Positions 52,303 through 60,905 of a stretch of 64,000 nt of DNA are shown piece after piece. How positions within the stretch are numbered: the first letter of the stretch is position 1; each line of letters starts with the position of its first letter. Source of the stretch: VXYL01 sp965199915 (GTDB lineage: Bacteria; Pseudomonadota; Gammaproteobacteria; Pseudomonadales; Azotimanducaceae); contig OZ241348.1 in NCBI GenBank assembly GCA_965199915.1, positions 930,001 to 994,000 on the forward strand, in the 5' to 3' direction. Made by a program: the position numbers and the translations under genes. A model generated the notes under the pieces. The model saw nothing but the letters and a program-made list of their open reading frames with translations, was not told where the DNA came from and made no database searches.

Positions 52303-52681
52303 GACGCGACGGTGGTGTCGGTGGCTTGCGGGACGCTCCCTTCCCGCGCCTCGTGGACGATGCGCCAACCCAACTCCTCCCCCACCATCGCGGCGCGGCC
52401 GAAGCTCTCGGCCGGGGCGAGACCGCTGCGCACGGTGCTCAGGTGCGGGTAGTGGACCGCTTGCAGATGCGCGATCGTCTTGTTGTGGTCGACACGAGCA
52501 CCGCGACGCACCAGCAACGCCGCGAACGCCGCGGTGAACACGAACTGCAAGCCGGTCTCGAAGTCCCATGCGGCAAGCCGCGCGCCAAGAGCGCCCACCA
52601 CCGCTACTGCTCCAACCAGGTTGAATTGATGCGTCAGCACGTTCACTTAGCGTCCGCGCGCGGCAGCGTTTTTGACATGCA
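52299..52681 (-). pseudogene. Truncated DUF1499 gene duplicate
   Basis: Matches the intact gene at 48775-49503 in pieces. The first codons survive (MHVKNAAARGR then stop, near 52647-52681), then comes the 30-bp repeat, then VVGALGARLAAWDFETGLQFVFTAAFAA, an internal deletion, and HNKTIAHLQAVHYPHLSTVRSGLAPAESFGRAAMVGEELGWRIVHEAR...QATDTT. It ends VAS-stop where copy B begins, lacking the last third of the domain and the nucleotidyltransferase gene. Confidence 0.85.
52609..52638. repeat. 30-bp dispersed repeat, copy 3
   Basis: Same sequence and orientation as 46240-46281 without the internal 12-base duplication. It sits exactly at the break in the DUF1499 duplicate, replacing about 40 bases of the normal gene. 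Confidence 0.85.
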
Positions 52682-52896
52682 TTGCGCTTGCCGTCCCTCC
52701 ACTTGGACGCTTGAACGGTAGACAAACGCCCGCACCAGCACCTTGGCGGACCGCGAAGAGCGAACGCGCAAGAGAGTGGGCGTTGCGACGCCGCATGTCA
52801 ACAGACTTCCGAAACCCGCGCACCGTGGAGCCGCGAAGCGCGCGGATGGCCCGGCAAGAGGCGCTTGGGGATGATGGCGTTGCTCGCCGCTCCAAA
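52682..52896. repeat. Spacer repeated at 49504-49722
   Basis: Second copy of the spacer described at 49504-49722, downstream of copy C on the minus strand. No gene is supported. Confidence 0.78.
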
Positions 52897-55431
52897 CTAC
52901 AACCGCGACCCGGCGCCGAAGCGCGTTGGCGGCAACTCCACGCTCCACAATTCGACCGCGCCCCGGTACTGGCCGGTGCGCACCGTGGCGATGTCGTAGT
53001 CCGGCAAGCGCGCGCGCACGACGCATTTGCCGTCCGCGCGCGCGCCGCCGCGGTCGAGGAAGTCGAAGTCCAAATTGTCGTGGCGCAGGCGTCGGCGGTC
53101 CGCGGGCAGCGCGCTCGCGTCCACCGGCACGACGTGTACGAAGAAGCGGTCGGCCACGTCGCCGCTGGCGCAGGGCGTCTTCAGAAAAGCGAGTTCGCCG
53201 GCGCCGCCCAAGACATGGACGTCCCACGCCGAGCGCGCCGCCGGCTCGCGTGCGGCGATGCGTTGGTATTCGTCCGCCACGCCGTCTTCGCCGCCATCGC
53301 CCCGAGGCGAGAAGCTCCCTTCCCAAACATTGCGAATGCCATGTGGCGTATGACGAAACTGTCCGGTGCGTATGCGAGCGATCGGGAACGTCGGCAGAAA
53401 GCGCACGGCGTAGCAGCGGCCATCCCGCGTCCACCAAGTGGGGTCGCGCGCGAAATCCAAGCTCGCGAATCCGAAACGGCGACGGCCGGGCTGGAGGTCG
53501 TTCACATCCACCGGATGCACATGCAGGAAGAACTTCCCATCCCGCATCCCAAGACGCGTCCTGCAGTCGAACATATGTGCTGCGGTCGAACATATGTTGC
53601 TGAGCAGCTTATTGGCTGCGCAGCTTTTCCCCTCGCCAACATAGAGCAGCGCATCGCCCACATGGTGGACATCGAAGTCGGACTCTATCGCCGGCCGCTC
53701 CTCGTTGGCTAGCCGCTCATACGCCGCCCGCGCGGCGGACAAGGCGGCATGGTAGACATCCGCATCGTGGAGCAGGAGCACGCGGTTGCCGGGCGTCAAC
53801 GAACTGCTGGCCGGCAAGTTGAGCGGCCCGTCCCGTGGCTGGAACACCGCTGAACGAGGATCGGTCGCCAACGCGAAATCCGCCTCCGCGGTCGGTTCCA
53901 GCGTCCAGACGCTGCCGGTGAGATCGCCCATGAACACGATCCGATGTCCCGGCACCGCCCGCAAGACCCAAGGCACATACACGACCTTGCCGCGGATGTG
54001 GCGGCGGATCTCCTGCACGTCGGCCATCAACGCCTTGTTCCTTTCCCATGTCCGCGCGTCGACTCCAACGCGGCCCATCGCCCAGCTAGAGGCGACGAAC
54101 AGAACAAACGCCGCGGCCACGGCCGCTGCCACCGCCGCTGCGACCGCCGCGGCTCCGGGCGCGGCGCCAACGGGCGACCGGCGCCGCCACCGCGCCGCCG
54201 CGAGCGCCTGCAGCTTGGTCAACACCAGCGCGCCCGCCGCCAACGGACAGCCCACATGGAACAACACCTCGAACTCGTGTACTTGCGCGCCATAGCGCAT
54301 CGGCAGCGCCCAACCCAGCCCGCACAGCGCGAGCGCACTCCAAGCGATCCGGTGGCGCGTGCCCGGCCAAGCGATGGCCGCGGCCGCCAAGGCCATGCAA
54401 GCGCCGCCGACCCAGTGCCAGCGCCCGCGGAGGCATTCCCGCAACGGCTCGGCAAGCGCCCAAGGCAGCGCCGCTTCGCCAAGCCGGCGAAACTGTTGCT
54501 CGATGAACGCGCCCCACCCGATGAACTCGTCCACCGACGCCACGCCCGTTCTCCTCAGCATCGACCGCACCGACGGCAACTCGAGAAACGGCGTGGAACC
54601 GCCCAGGCCGGCGTGTTCGCACGCGAAGTTGAAGGCCAGCGTCGCAACCCCGGCGAACGCCGCCACCGCGCCCAGCAGCAGAAAGCGGCGAAACTCCCGC
54701 CAATCCCGCGCCCAGGCGGCGCGCGGGAGCGCCACCAGCAACAACGGCAGCAGCAGCCCGTAGACGTGCCAGCCGAGCAACAGCGCCGCGCACGTCTTGG
54801 CGTGCAACTGAACCAAACCGCCGCCGCCCGCGTCGCCGCGGCGCCCGGCGCGCCGCTGCGAGTACACGGCGACCCCGTGGAAGGCGAGCATCACCGCGAA
54901 CAGGTCTACCACGCCTTCGGTGGCCACCATGTCGCCGTAGTAGAGAAGCGGATGCGACGAGAACGCGAGCAGCGTGGCCGCCAGCGCGACAGCGGGCTCG
55001 CCGGTGAGCCGGCGCAACGAGGAGTACGCCAATAGCGCGGCGCCGCAGAAGAACGCCAGCATGAGCATGCGCGCGGTGCGCAGGCGCCCCGGCAAGTCGT
55101 CGCCGAACGGCAGGCCCGCCAACTTGATCAACGCGTAGCCCAGGAACGGGAATCGGTGGTACAGCTCGTAGACCGGCTCGCCGCCGGGCCGATCGACGTG
55201 GCGGCCTTTAAACCGCAGAAAGCCGTGCTCCGGCGACAGATTCGTGGCGACAGCGAGTTGGTCGTGTGACACCGTGGCGTGTACGCCCCCGCGGTGGAAC
55301 TGGCCGCGGTCGTAGTCGGAGAAGAGAAAAACCGTTGCCAGCGCGGTGGCCAGCACCACCGCCGCTGGCCAATCGCGGCCCGCCGCGCCGCGCACGAGCC
55401 GCCCCGCCACTTGTGGGAAGTCCGGGCTCAC
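52897..55431 (-). CDS. GT-C-like membrane protein with two C-terminal modules, array copy C
   Basis: About 844 residues starting at GTG 55429-55431 (VSPDFPQVAGRLVRGAAGRDWPAAVVLATALATVFLFSDY) in the same GTGA context as copy B. About 11 helices, then a soluble region and two modules (FFLHVHPVDVNDLQPGRRRFGFASLDFARD; FFVHVVPVDASALPADRRRLRHDNLDFDF). The final 100 residues are almost identical to copy B, while the region around EPVYELYHRFPFLGYALIKL and the Ala-rich segment AAAVAAAVAAAFVLF differ. A short insert with AANKLLSNICSTAAHMFDCRT before module 1 is unique to this copy. Confidence 0.8.
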   Translation of the reverse strand: MSPDFPQVAGRLVRGAAGRDWPAAVVLATALATVFLFSDYDRGQFHRGGVHATVSHDQLAVATNLSPEHGFLRFKGRHVDRPGGEPVYELYHRFPFLGYALIKLAGLPFGDDLPGRLRTARMLMLAFFCGAALLAYSSLRRLTGEPAVALAATLLAFSSHPLLYYGDMVATEGVVDLFAVMLAFHGVAVYSQRRAGRRGDAGGGGLVQLHAKTCAALLLGWHVYGLLLPLLLVALPRAAWARDWREFRRFLLLGAVAAFAGVATLAFNFACEHAGLGGSTPFLELPSVRSMLRRTGVASVDEFIGWGAFIEQQFRRLGEAALPWALAEPLRECLRGRWHWVGGACMALAAAAIAWPGTRHRIAWSALALCGLGWALPMRYGAQVHEFEVLFHVGCPLAAGALVLTKLQALAAARWRRRSPVGAAPGAAAVAAAVAAAVAAAFVLFVASSWAMGRVGVDARTWERNKALMADVQEIRRHIRGKVVYVPWVLRAVPGHRIVFMGDLTGSVWTLEPTAEADFALATDPRSAVFQPRDGPLNLPASSSLTPGNRVLLLHDADVYHAALSAARAAYERLANEERPAIESDFDVHHVGDALLYVGEGKSCAANKLLSNICSTAAHMFDCRTRLGMRDGKFFLHVHPVDVNDLQPGRRRFGFASLDFARDPTWWTRDGRCYAVRFLPTFPIARIRTGQFRHTPHGIRNVWEGSFSPRGDGGEDGVADEYQRIAAREPAARSAWDVHVLGGAGELAFLKTPCASGDVADRFFVHVVPVDASALPADRRRLRHDNLDFDFLDRGGARADGKCVVRARLPDYDIATVRTGQYRGAVELWSVELPPTRFGAGSRL

Positions 55432-55461
55432 GACGTGACGGTGGTGTCGGTGGCTTGCAAT
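55429..55461 (-). pseudogene. Short 3' scrap of a DUF1499 duplicate
   Basis: Immediately before the copy C start the minus strand reads LQATDTTVTS-stop, matching the DUF1499 segment QATDTT and ending in the GTGA overlap, as in front of copy B. Everything upstream of this scrap is lost. Confidence 0.65.
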
Positions 55462-55572
55462 GCGAAGCGCACAAAGATTGCGAACGCGCAAAGAATGGGC
55501 GTTGCGCCGCCGCATGTCAACAAACGGCGAAGGGCGGGATGGCACGGCAGGACGCGCGTCCGCCACCTCCGC

Positions 55573-58179
55573 TCAGGGTGGCGCGATGGGGGCGCGCGCT
55601 ACTGGCAACTCCTCGGCCCACAACGGCCCCGCGCTTGAGTACTGGCCAACCCTGACGGTGGCGATGTCGTAGTCCGGCAGACGCGCCCACACCATGCACC
55701 TGCCGTCGAACCGCACGCCGCCACGTTCGGCGAAGTGGAAATCCCAGTTGTCGAACCGCAGACGGCGGCGCGCCAAGGGCAGGTCTCTCGCGTCCACCGG
55801 CACGACATGCACGAGAAAACGGGCCGCCGCGTCTTCAATGGCGCATGGCCTCTTCAGAAAAGCGAGTTTCTCCCCGCCCCCATCGGAAAGCAGAAAGACA
55901 TCCCACACCGATCGCGCCAGTGGATTCCGGCCGGCGATACGCTGGTATTCCGCGTGGTTCTCTTTGCGCTCGGACGGGGTCGCGCGCTGTTCGTCCGCGT
56001 TCCCGACCTGCCCGCGCCGAGGCGAAAAACGGCCTTCCCACAGCGAATCGTAGCCATCGCGGGCGGGCCGATACTGTCCAGTGTTTATTTGGCCGATCGG
56101 GAACTTCGGCAGCAAGCGCCAAGCGAAACAACGTCCGTCGCGCGCCCAATCGGGGTCGCGTCTGAAACTCAGGTTGGCGAATCCGTCGCGCCGGAACCGC
56201 TCCGGCAGATTGTTCACGTCCACCGGATACACATGCAGGAAAAACGGTCCGTTGCGATGCTCCACTTCCACTCGGCAACGGTCTCCTTCGCCGACATACA
56301 GCAAGGCGCCGCCCACCTCGTAGACATCAAAGAAAGGGGACTCCACCGCCGGCTGGCGGCGCTTCAAGGCGTCTTCCAAATACCTGATCGCCCTGTCCAA
56401 CTCGGCGTAGTAAACACTGCGTCCGTAGAGGAAAAACATTCGATTCCTAGGCGTGACGGAGCTGCTGGCCGGCGGGTTCAGGAGCGGAGGACGCCACCAG
56501 GTGGAACGCGGTGTGTCGATGGCCACGACGAACTCGGCGTCTCGCCCCCTGCTCGCCGTGATGCCGCCGATACCCACCAGAGCGGCCATGTGGACCGAAG
56601 CGGGCGTGGTCCGCGGCACATGCACCACCTTGCCGCCGGTGTGGCGCTGGATGTCCCGCCAATCGGCGAACAACATCTTTCCTCGTTGAGCTTCGGCATC
56701 GTCGCCAACGTTGGCGTTGGCCACCAACCAGCTAGAGGCCACGAAGAGCGCAAGACCCGTGGCGACCATCGCCGTTTTGGTGGCCCGGTCGGCTCGTCGC
56801 CCTGCAAACTCCGCGACGCGCGCTTGGAACCTCGTCAGAACCAGCGCGCCCGCCACCAGCGGCGTGCCGACGTGGAACAACACCTCGAATTCGTGCTGTT
56901 GCACTTGATGCCGCATGGGCAAGGCCCAGCCCATGCCGCACAGCGCAAGCCCGCTCCAAGCGATCCGGTGGCGCGTGCCCGGCCAGCAAATCGCCAGCAG
57001 CGCAAACGCAAGAAGACCGCCGCCCACGCGTTGCCACATCGTAGCGCTTCCCGCTACCAAGAAGAGCGGCTCGACAAGCGCCCAAGGAAGCGCGGCTTCG
57101 CCGATCCGGCGCAGTTGATCCTGGAGTACGGCCGCCCAGTCCACCGAGTACCGGATTGGGTCGAGGGGCGACACACCTGTTCTCCTCAACAACGACTGCC
57201 AGGTCGGCAACTCGAAGAAGGGCGTGGAACCACCCAAGCCGTGGTACTCGCGCAGCAAATTGAATGCAAGCATCGCAAACCCCACCAACGCCGTGGCGAC
57301 GCCCAGCAGCAAGTAGCGACGACAGCCCCGCCAGTCGCGGTTGTAGGCCGCATGTGGCACCGCCACCAGAAGGAAGGGGAGCAGCAATCCGCATACATGC
57401 CAATCAAACAAAAACGCCGCACACGTCTTGGCGTACAACTGGCCAGCCCGAGCCGATGCGCGCTTGGAGTGGCGGGATCCTCCCGCGTGCGGCCGGACGT
57501 CTCGCATTGCCTGCGAAGCACACGAATGCACGGCGATGCCGTGGAAGGCGAGCATCACCGAGAACAAGCCGATGACAGCGTCCGGAGCGACGGTGTCGCC
57601 GTAGTAGAGGAGCGGGTACGACGAAAAGGCGAACAAGGTCGCCGTCAGCGCACAAGCGCGCTGGGCGGCGAGTCGGCGCAACGAAAAATACGCCAACAGC
57701 GCGGCGCCGGAGAAGAGCACCAACAAGAGCATGCGGGTCGCGTAAAGGCGCGCCGCCAAGTCGCTGCCGAACGGCAGACCCACCAACTTGATCAACGCAT
57801 AGCCCAAGGGCGGGAAACGGTGGTACGGCACATACATCGGTTCGCCATCGGCGTGGTCGACGTAACGACCGTGGAACTGCAAGAAGCCATGCTCCGGCGA
57901 AAGGTTGGCAGCGACGGCGAAGTGGATGCCGGAGATCGGGAAGAATTGTCGTTCTCCCCGGTAGAGTTGGTCGCGATCGTAGCCGGGGAAGAAGAAGACA
58001 GTCGCCAGCGCAGCGATCAGGAGGATGGCGGGTCCCCACTCGGCGCGTGCCCGGCGCAGTTGTCCGCGCCCGCCGCCGAAGAACAACCACCGAGGACAGC
58101 GCGCATGCGTCGGCCAAGCAGTTTGGCAGTGCTTCCCGCGCGCTGCCCGGCGTCGACCGCCCGCTCCCACGACGGCCAC
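55573..58179 (-). CDS. GT-C-like membrane protein with two C-terminal modules, array copy D
   Basis: About 868 residues. It is more diverged than A-C but colinear: WGPAILLIAALATVFFFPGYDRDQLYRG, AVAANLSPEHGFLQFHGRYVDHADGEPMYVPYHRFPPLGYALIKLVGLPFG, ATLFAFSSYPLLYYGDTVAPDAVIGLFSVMLAFHG. Two modules close the protein (GPFFLHVYPVDVNNLPERFRRDGFANLSF; RFLVHVVPVDARDLPLARRRLRFDNWDFHF). The start is uncertain; GTG at 58177-58179 is used. A longer frame to 58533 enters copy E. Upstream, near 58211-58260, is a stray copy of about 45 bases of module 2 coding sequence (FLKAPCAGGDV). Confidence 0.75.
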   Translation of the reverse strand: MAVVGAGGRRRAARGKHCQTAWPTHARCPRWLFFGGGRGQLRRARAEWGPAILLIAALATVFFFPGYDRDQLYRGERQFFPISGIHFAVAANLSPEHGFLQFHGRYVDHADGEPMYVPYHRFPPLGYALIKLVGLPFGSDLAARLYATRMLLLVLFSGAALLAYFSLRRLAAQRACALTATLFAFSSYPLLYYGDTVAPDAVIGLFSVMLAFHGIAVHSCASQAMRDVRPHAGGSRHSKRASARAGQLYAKTCAAFLFDWHVCGLLLPFLLVAVPHAAYNRDWRGCRRYLLLGVATALVGFAMLAFNLLREYHGLGGSTPFFELPTWQSLLRRTGVSPLDPIRYSVDWAAVLQDQLRRIGEAALPWALVEPLFLVAGSATMWQRVGGGLLAFALLAICWPGTRHRIAWSGLALCGMGWALPMRHQVQQHEFEVLFHVGTPLVAGALVLTRFQARVAEFAGRRADRATKTAMVATGLALFVASSWLVANANVGDDAEAQRGKMLFADWRDIQRHTGGKVVHVPRTTPASVHMAALVGIGGITASRGRDAEFVVAIDTPRSTWWRPPLLNPPASSSVTPRNRMFFLYGRSVYYAELDRAIRYLEDALKRRQPAVESPFFDVYEVGGALLYVGEGDRCRVEVEHRNGPFFLHVYPVDVNNLPERFRRDGFANLSFRRDPDWARDGRCFAWRLLPKFPIGQINTGQYRPARDGYDSLWEGRFSPRRGQVGNADEQRATPSERKENHAEYQRIAGRNPLARSVWDVFLLSDGGGEKLAFLKRPCAIEDAAARFLVHVVPVDARDLPLARRRLRFDNWDFHFAERGGVRFDGRCMVWARLPDYDIATVRVGQYSSAGPLWAEELPVARAPIAPP

Positions 58180-58285
58180 GGTCCGGTGCCGAGGCGCGTT
58201 GGTGGAAACTCCACGCTTCACATCGCCACCGGCGCAGGGTGCCTTCAGAAAGCGCGTTCGCCGGCCGCCCTCGTTGGCATGCCGT

Positions 58286-60772
58286 TCATGGGCGTCGCGG
58301 CATCGGCAACTCCACGCGCCACAACTCGGCCGTGCCCCGATACTGGCCGACGCGCACGGCAGCGATGTGGTAGTCGGGCAGGCGCACGCGCACGACGCAT
58401 TTTCCCTCTGCGCGCGCGCCGCCGCGGTCGCGGAAGTCGAAGTCCAAGTTGTCGTAGCGCCGGCCCCCGCGGGCAGCGGACAGCACGCTCGCGTCCACCG
58501 GCACCACATGCACGAAGAAGCGGGCGGCCACATCGCCGCCGGCGCAAGGCGCCTTCAGCAAAGCGAGTTCGCCGGCGCCGCGCAGGACATGGACGTCCCA
58601 CGCCGAGCGCGCCGCCGGCTCGCGCGCGGCGATGCGCTGGTATTCGCCGGCCACGTCGGTTTCGGCAGCACCGCCCGCCGGCGAGAAGCTCTCGTCCCAA
58701 ACATTGCGATAGCCATGGCCTCTGACGAACTGTCCCGTGCGTATGCGACCGATCGGGAACGTCGGCAGAAAGCGCAAGGCGTAACAGCGGCCATCCCGCG
58801 TCCAAGAGGTGTCGCGCGCGAAATCCAAGCTCGCGAATCCGAACCGGCGACGACCGGGCCGGAGGTCGTTCACATCCACCGGATGCACATGCAGGAAGAA
58901 CCTCCTGCCCCGCATCCCCAAAATCGCCCGGCGGTCGGACGCGTCGACCGCGCAGATTTCCCCTTCGCCAACATAGAGCAGAGCGTTGCCCACATGGTGG
59001 ACGTCGAAGCGGGACTCTATCGCCGGCCGCCCCGCGTCGGCCTGCCGCTCATACGCGCCACGCGCGGCGGCCAGGGCGGCACGGTACACATCGGGTTCGT
59101 ACTCGTAGAGGAAGAGCACATGGTTGCGGGGCGTCAACAACGTGAACGCGCCTCGCGCATCCGTTGGCGGGAACACCGGTGATCGAGGATCGGTCGCCAA
59201 CACGAAATCGGCCGCCACGGTCGAATCGAGCGCCAAGACGCTGCCGGCGAGATCCACGAAAGTCACAACCTTCTTTTCCAACACGGCCCAAGGCACATGC
59301 ACGACCTTGCCGCGGATGTGGCGGCGTATTTCCCGCACATCCGCCATCAATGCCTGTCTTCTTTCCCACGTCCGCGCATCGACTCCCACGCGGCTCATCA
59401 TCCAACTGGAGACGACGAACAGCACAAACCCGACAGCCACCGACGCCACGTTGACCAACGCCTCGGCCCGCGATCGGCGCCGCCTCGGCGCCAGCGTGGC
59501 GGCGAACGCGCGCAGCCTCGTCAACAGCAAAGCACACGCCGCCAACGGCGCGCCAACATGAAACAACACCTCGTAGCGGTGCTCGCCCGCACTATCGGGG
59601 GCCAGCAGCGTCCAGCCCCACCCGCAGAGCGCCAGCGCCGCCCAGGCGGCTCGGTGGCGCACACCCGGCAGGCAGATCGCCGCCAGCGCCGCCGCCACGC
59701 AAGCGCCGCCGATCCAGTGCGACAATCCGGCCACAAGCCCGTGCGATTGCGCAAGCGCCCAAGGCAGCGTCGCGCCGCCGATGCGGTGGAACTGCAGCTC
59801 GATCAACGCCAGCCAACCAACGTAGTTGACATCGTCGTCATAGGGTGCCACACCGGTTCTGTTCAACATCGATCGCAAGGACGGCAACTCGAAAAACGGC
59901 GTGGCACCGTCCAAGCTGTGAAACTCGCGCACGAAGTTGAGCGCGATCATGGCCAACCCGACGGCAACCACCGCCACGCCCAGCAGCGCGTATTCGCGCA
60001 ACCGCCGCCAATCCCGCGTGCAAACGGCGTGCGGCAGCACCACCAAGAGCAGCGGCAGCAGCAGCCCGTAAACATGCCAACCAAGCAACGGGGCGGCGCA
60101 CATTTTGGCGTAGAGCTGCGTGACGCCGCGCCGCCGCCCGCCGCTGGTCGGGGCGGCGCCACCTCCCTCCCCCGGCGCGCAACGCACCGCCACGCCGTGG
60201 AAGGCGAGCATCACGGCGAACAGGTCCATCACGCCTTCGATAGACACCATGTCGCTGTAGTAGAGGAGTGGATACGACGAGAACGCGAGCAAGGTCGCCG
60301 TCAGCGAGACGGCGCGCTCGCCGGTGAGCCGGCGCAGCGAAAGAAACGCCAATAGCGCGGCACCGCAGAAGAACGCCAACATGAGCAGGCGCGCCGCGTG
60401 CAGGCGCACCGGCAAGTCGTCGCCGAACGGCAGACCCGCCAATTTGATCAACGCATAGCCCAAAGGGGGGAAACGGTGGTACGGCACATACTTCGGTTCG
60501 TCGCCGGCGCGATCGATGTACCGGCCGTAAAACTGCGCGAAGCCATGCTCCGGCGACAGGTTGGCGGCGACGGCAAGATAGTCGCCGGAGCCCGTGTCGT
60601 GTTGTTCCGCTCGGTAGAATTGACCGCGGTCGTAGCCGGAGAAGAAGAACACCGTCGCCAGCGCGCCGGTCAACAGCGCCGCCGCTGGCCAATCGCGGCC
60701 GGCGCAAAGGCCACCTCCGTCGCTGGCGCAAGACGCGCGCCGCAACCGAGCCGCGCGCCGGATCAGCCCCAT
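58286..60772 (-). CDS. GT-C-like membrane protein with two C-terminal modules, array copy E
   Basis: 828 residues from the ATG at 60770-60772 (MGLIRRAARLRRASCASDGGG), the clearest start in the array. It has the same order of segments: DWPAAALLTGALATVFFFSGYDRGQFYRA, AVAANLSPEHGFAQFYGRYIDRAGDEPKYVPYHRFPPLGYALIKL, about 11 helices, a soluble region and two modules (FFLHVHPVDVNDLRPGRRRFGFASLDFARD; FFVHVVPVDASVLSAARGGRRYDNLDFDF). Intermediate between D and the A-C group in sequence. It begins about 130 bases after copy F ends. Confidence 0.82.
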   Translation of the reverse strand: MGLIRRAARLRRASCASDGGGLCAGRDWPAAALLTGALATVFFFSGYDRGQFYRAEQHDTGSGDYLAVAANLSPEHGFAQFYGRYIDRAGDEPKYVPYHRFPPLGYALIKLAGLPFGDDLPVRLHAARLLMLAFFCGAALLAFLSLRRLTGERAVSLTATLLAFSSYPLLYYSDMVSIEGVMDLFAVMLAFHGVAVRCAPGEGGGAAPTSGGRRRGVTQLYAKMCAAPLLGWHVYGLLLPLLLVVLPHAVCTRDWRRLREYALLGVAVVAVGLAMIALNFVREFHSLDGATPFFELPSLRSMLNRTGVAPYDDDVNYVGWLALIELQFHRIGGATLPWALAQSHGLVAGLSHWIGGACVAAALAAICLPGVRHRAAWAALALCGWGWTLLAPDSAGEHRYEVLFHVGAPLAACALLLTRLRAFAATLAPRRRRSRAEALVNVASVAVGFVLFVVSSWMMSRVGVDARTWERRQALMADVREIRRHIRGKVVHVPWAVLEKKVVTFVDLAGSVLALDSTVAADFVLATDPRSPVFPPTDARGAFTLLTPRNHVLFLYEYEPDVYRAALAAARGAYERQADAGRPAIESRFDVHHVGNALLYVGEGEICAVDASDRRAILGMRGRRFFLHVHPVDVNDLRPGRRRFGFASLDFARDTSWTRDGRCYALRFLPTFPIGRIRTGQFVRGHGYRNVWDESFSPAGGAAETDVAGEYQRIAAREPAARSAWDVHVLRGAGELALLKAPCAGGDVAARFFVHVVPVDASVLSAARGGRRYDNLDFDFRDRGGARAEGKCVVRVRLPDYHIAAVRVGQYRGTAELWRVELPMPRRP

Positions 60773-60905
60773 GTTGGCAGCCCCCGGCCGAGGCGGCGCG
60801 ACGGCGCGATGGCGAACGGCGTGTTCGCCAAGCCGGCCGATGGCTGCGACCGGCGCAAGACGCTTTGCCCCGGCATGCGACCAACTTCCACCCGCGTCCG
60901 CAACG

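Noticed and set aside
49723..52725. A 1000-residue form of GT-C copy B starting at 52725
   Set aside because: The first 140 residues are an out-of-frame reading of the damaged DUF1499 gene; the GTG at 52302 matches the starts of copy C and the 47852 fragment.
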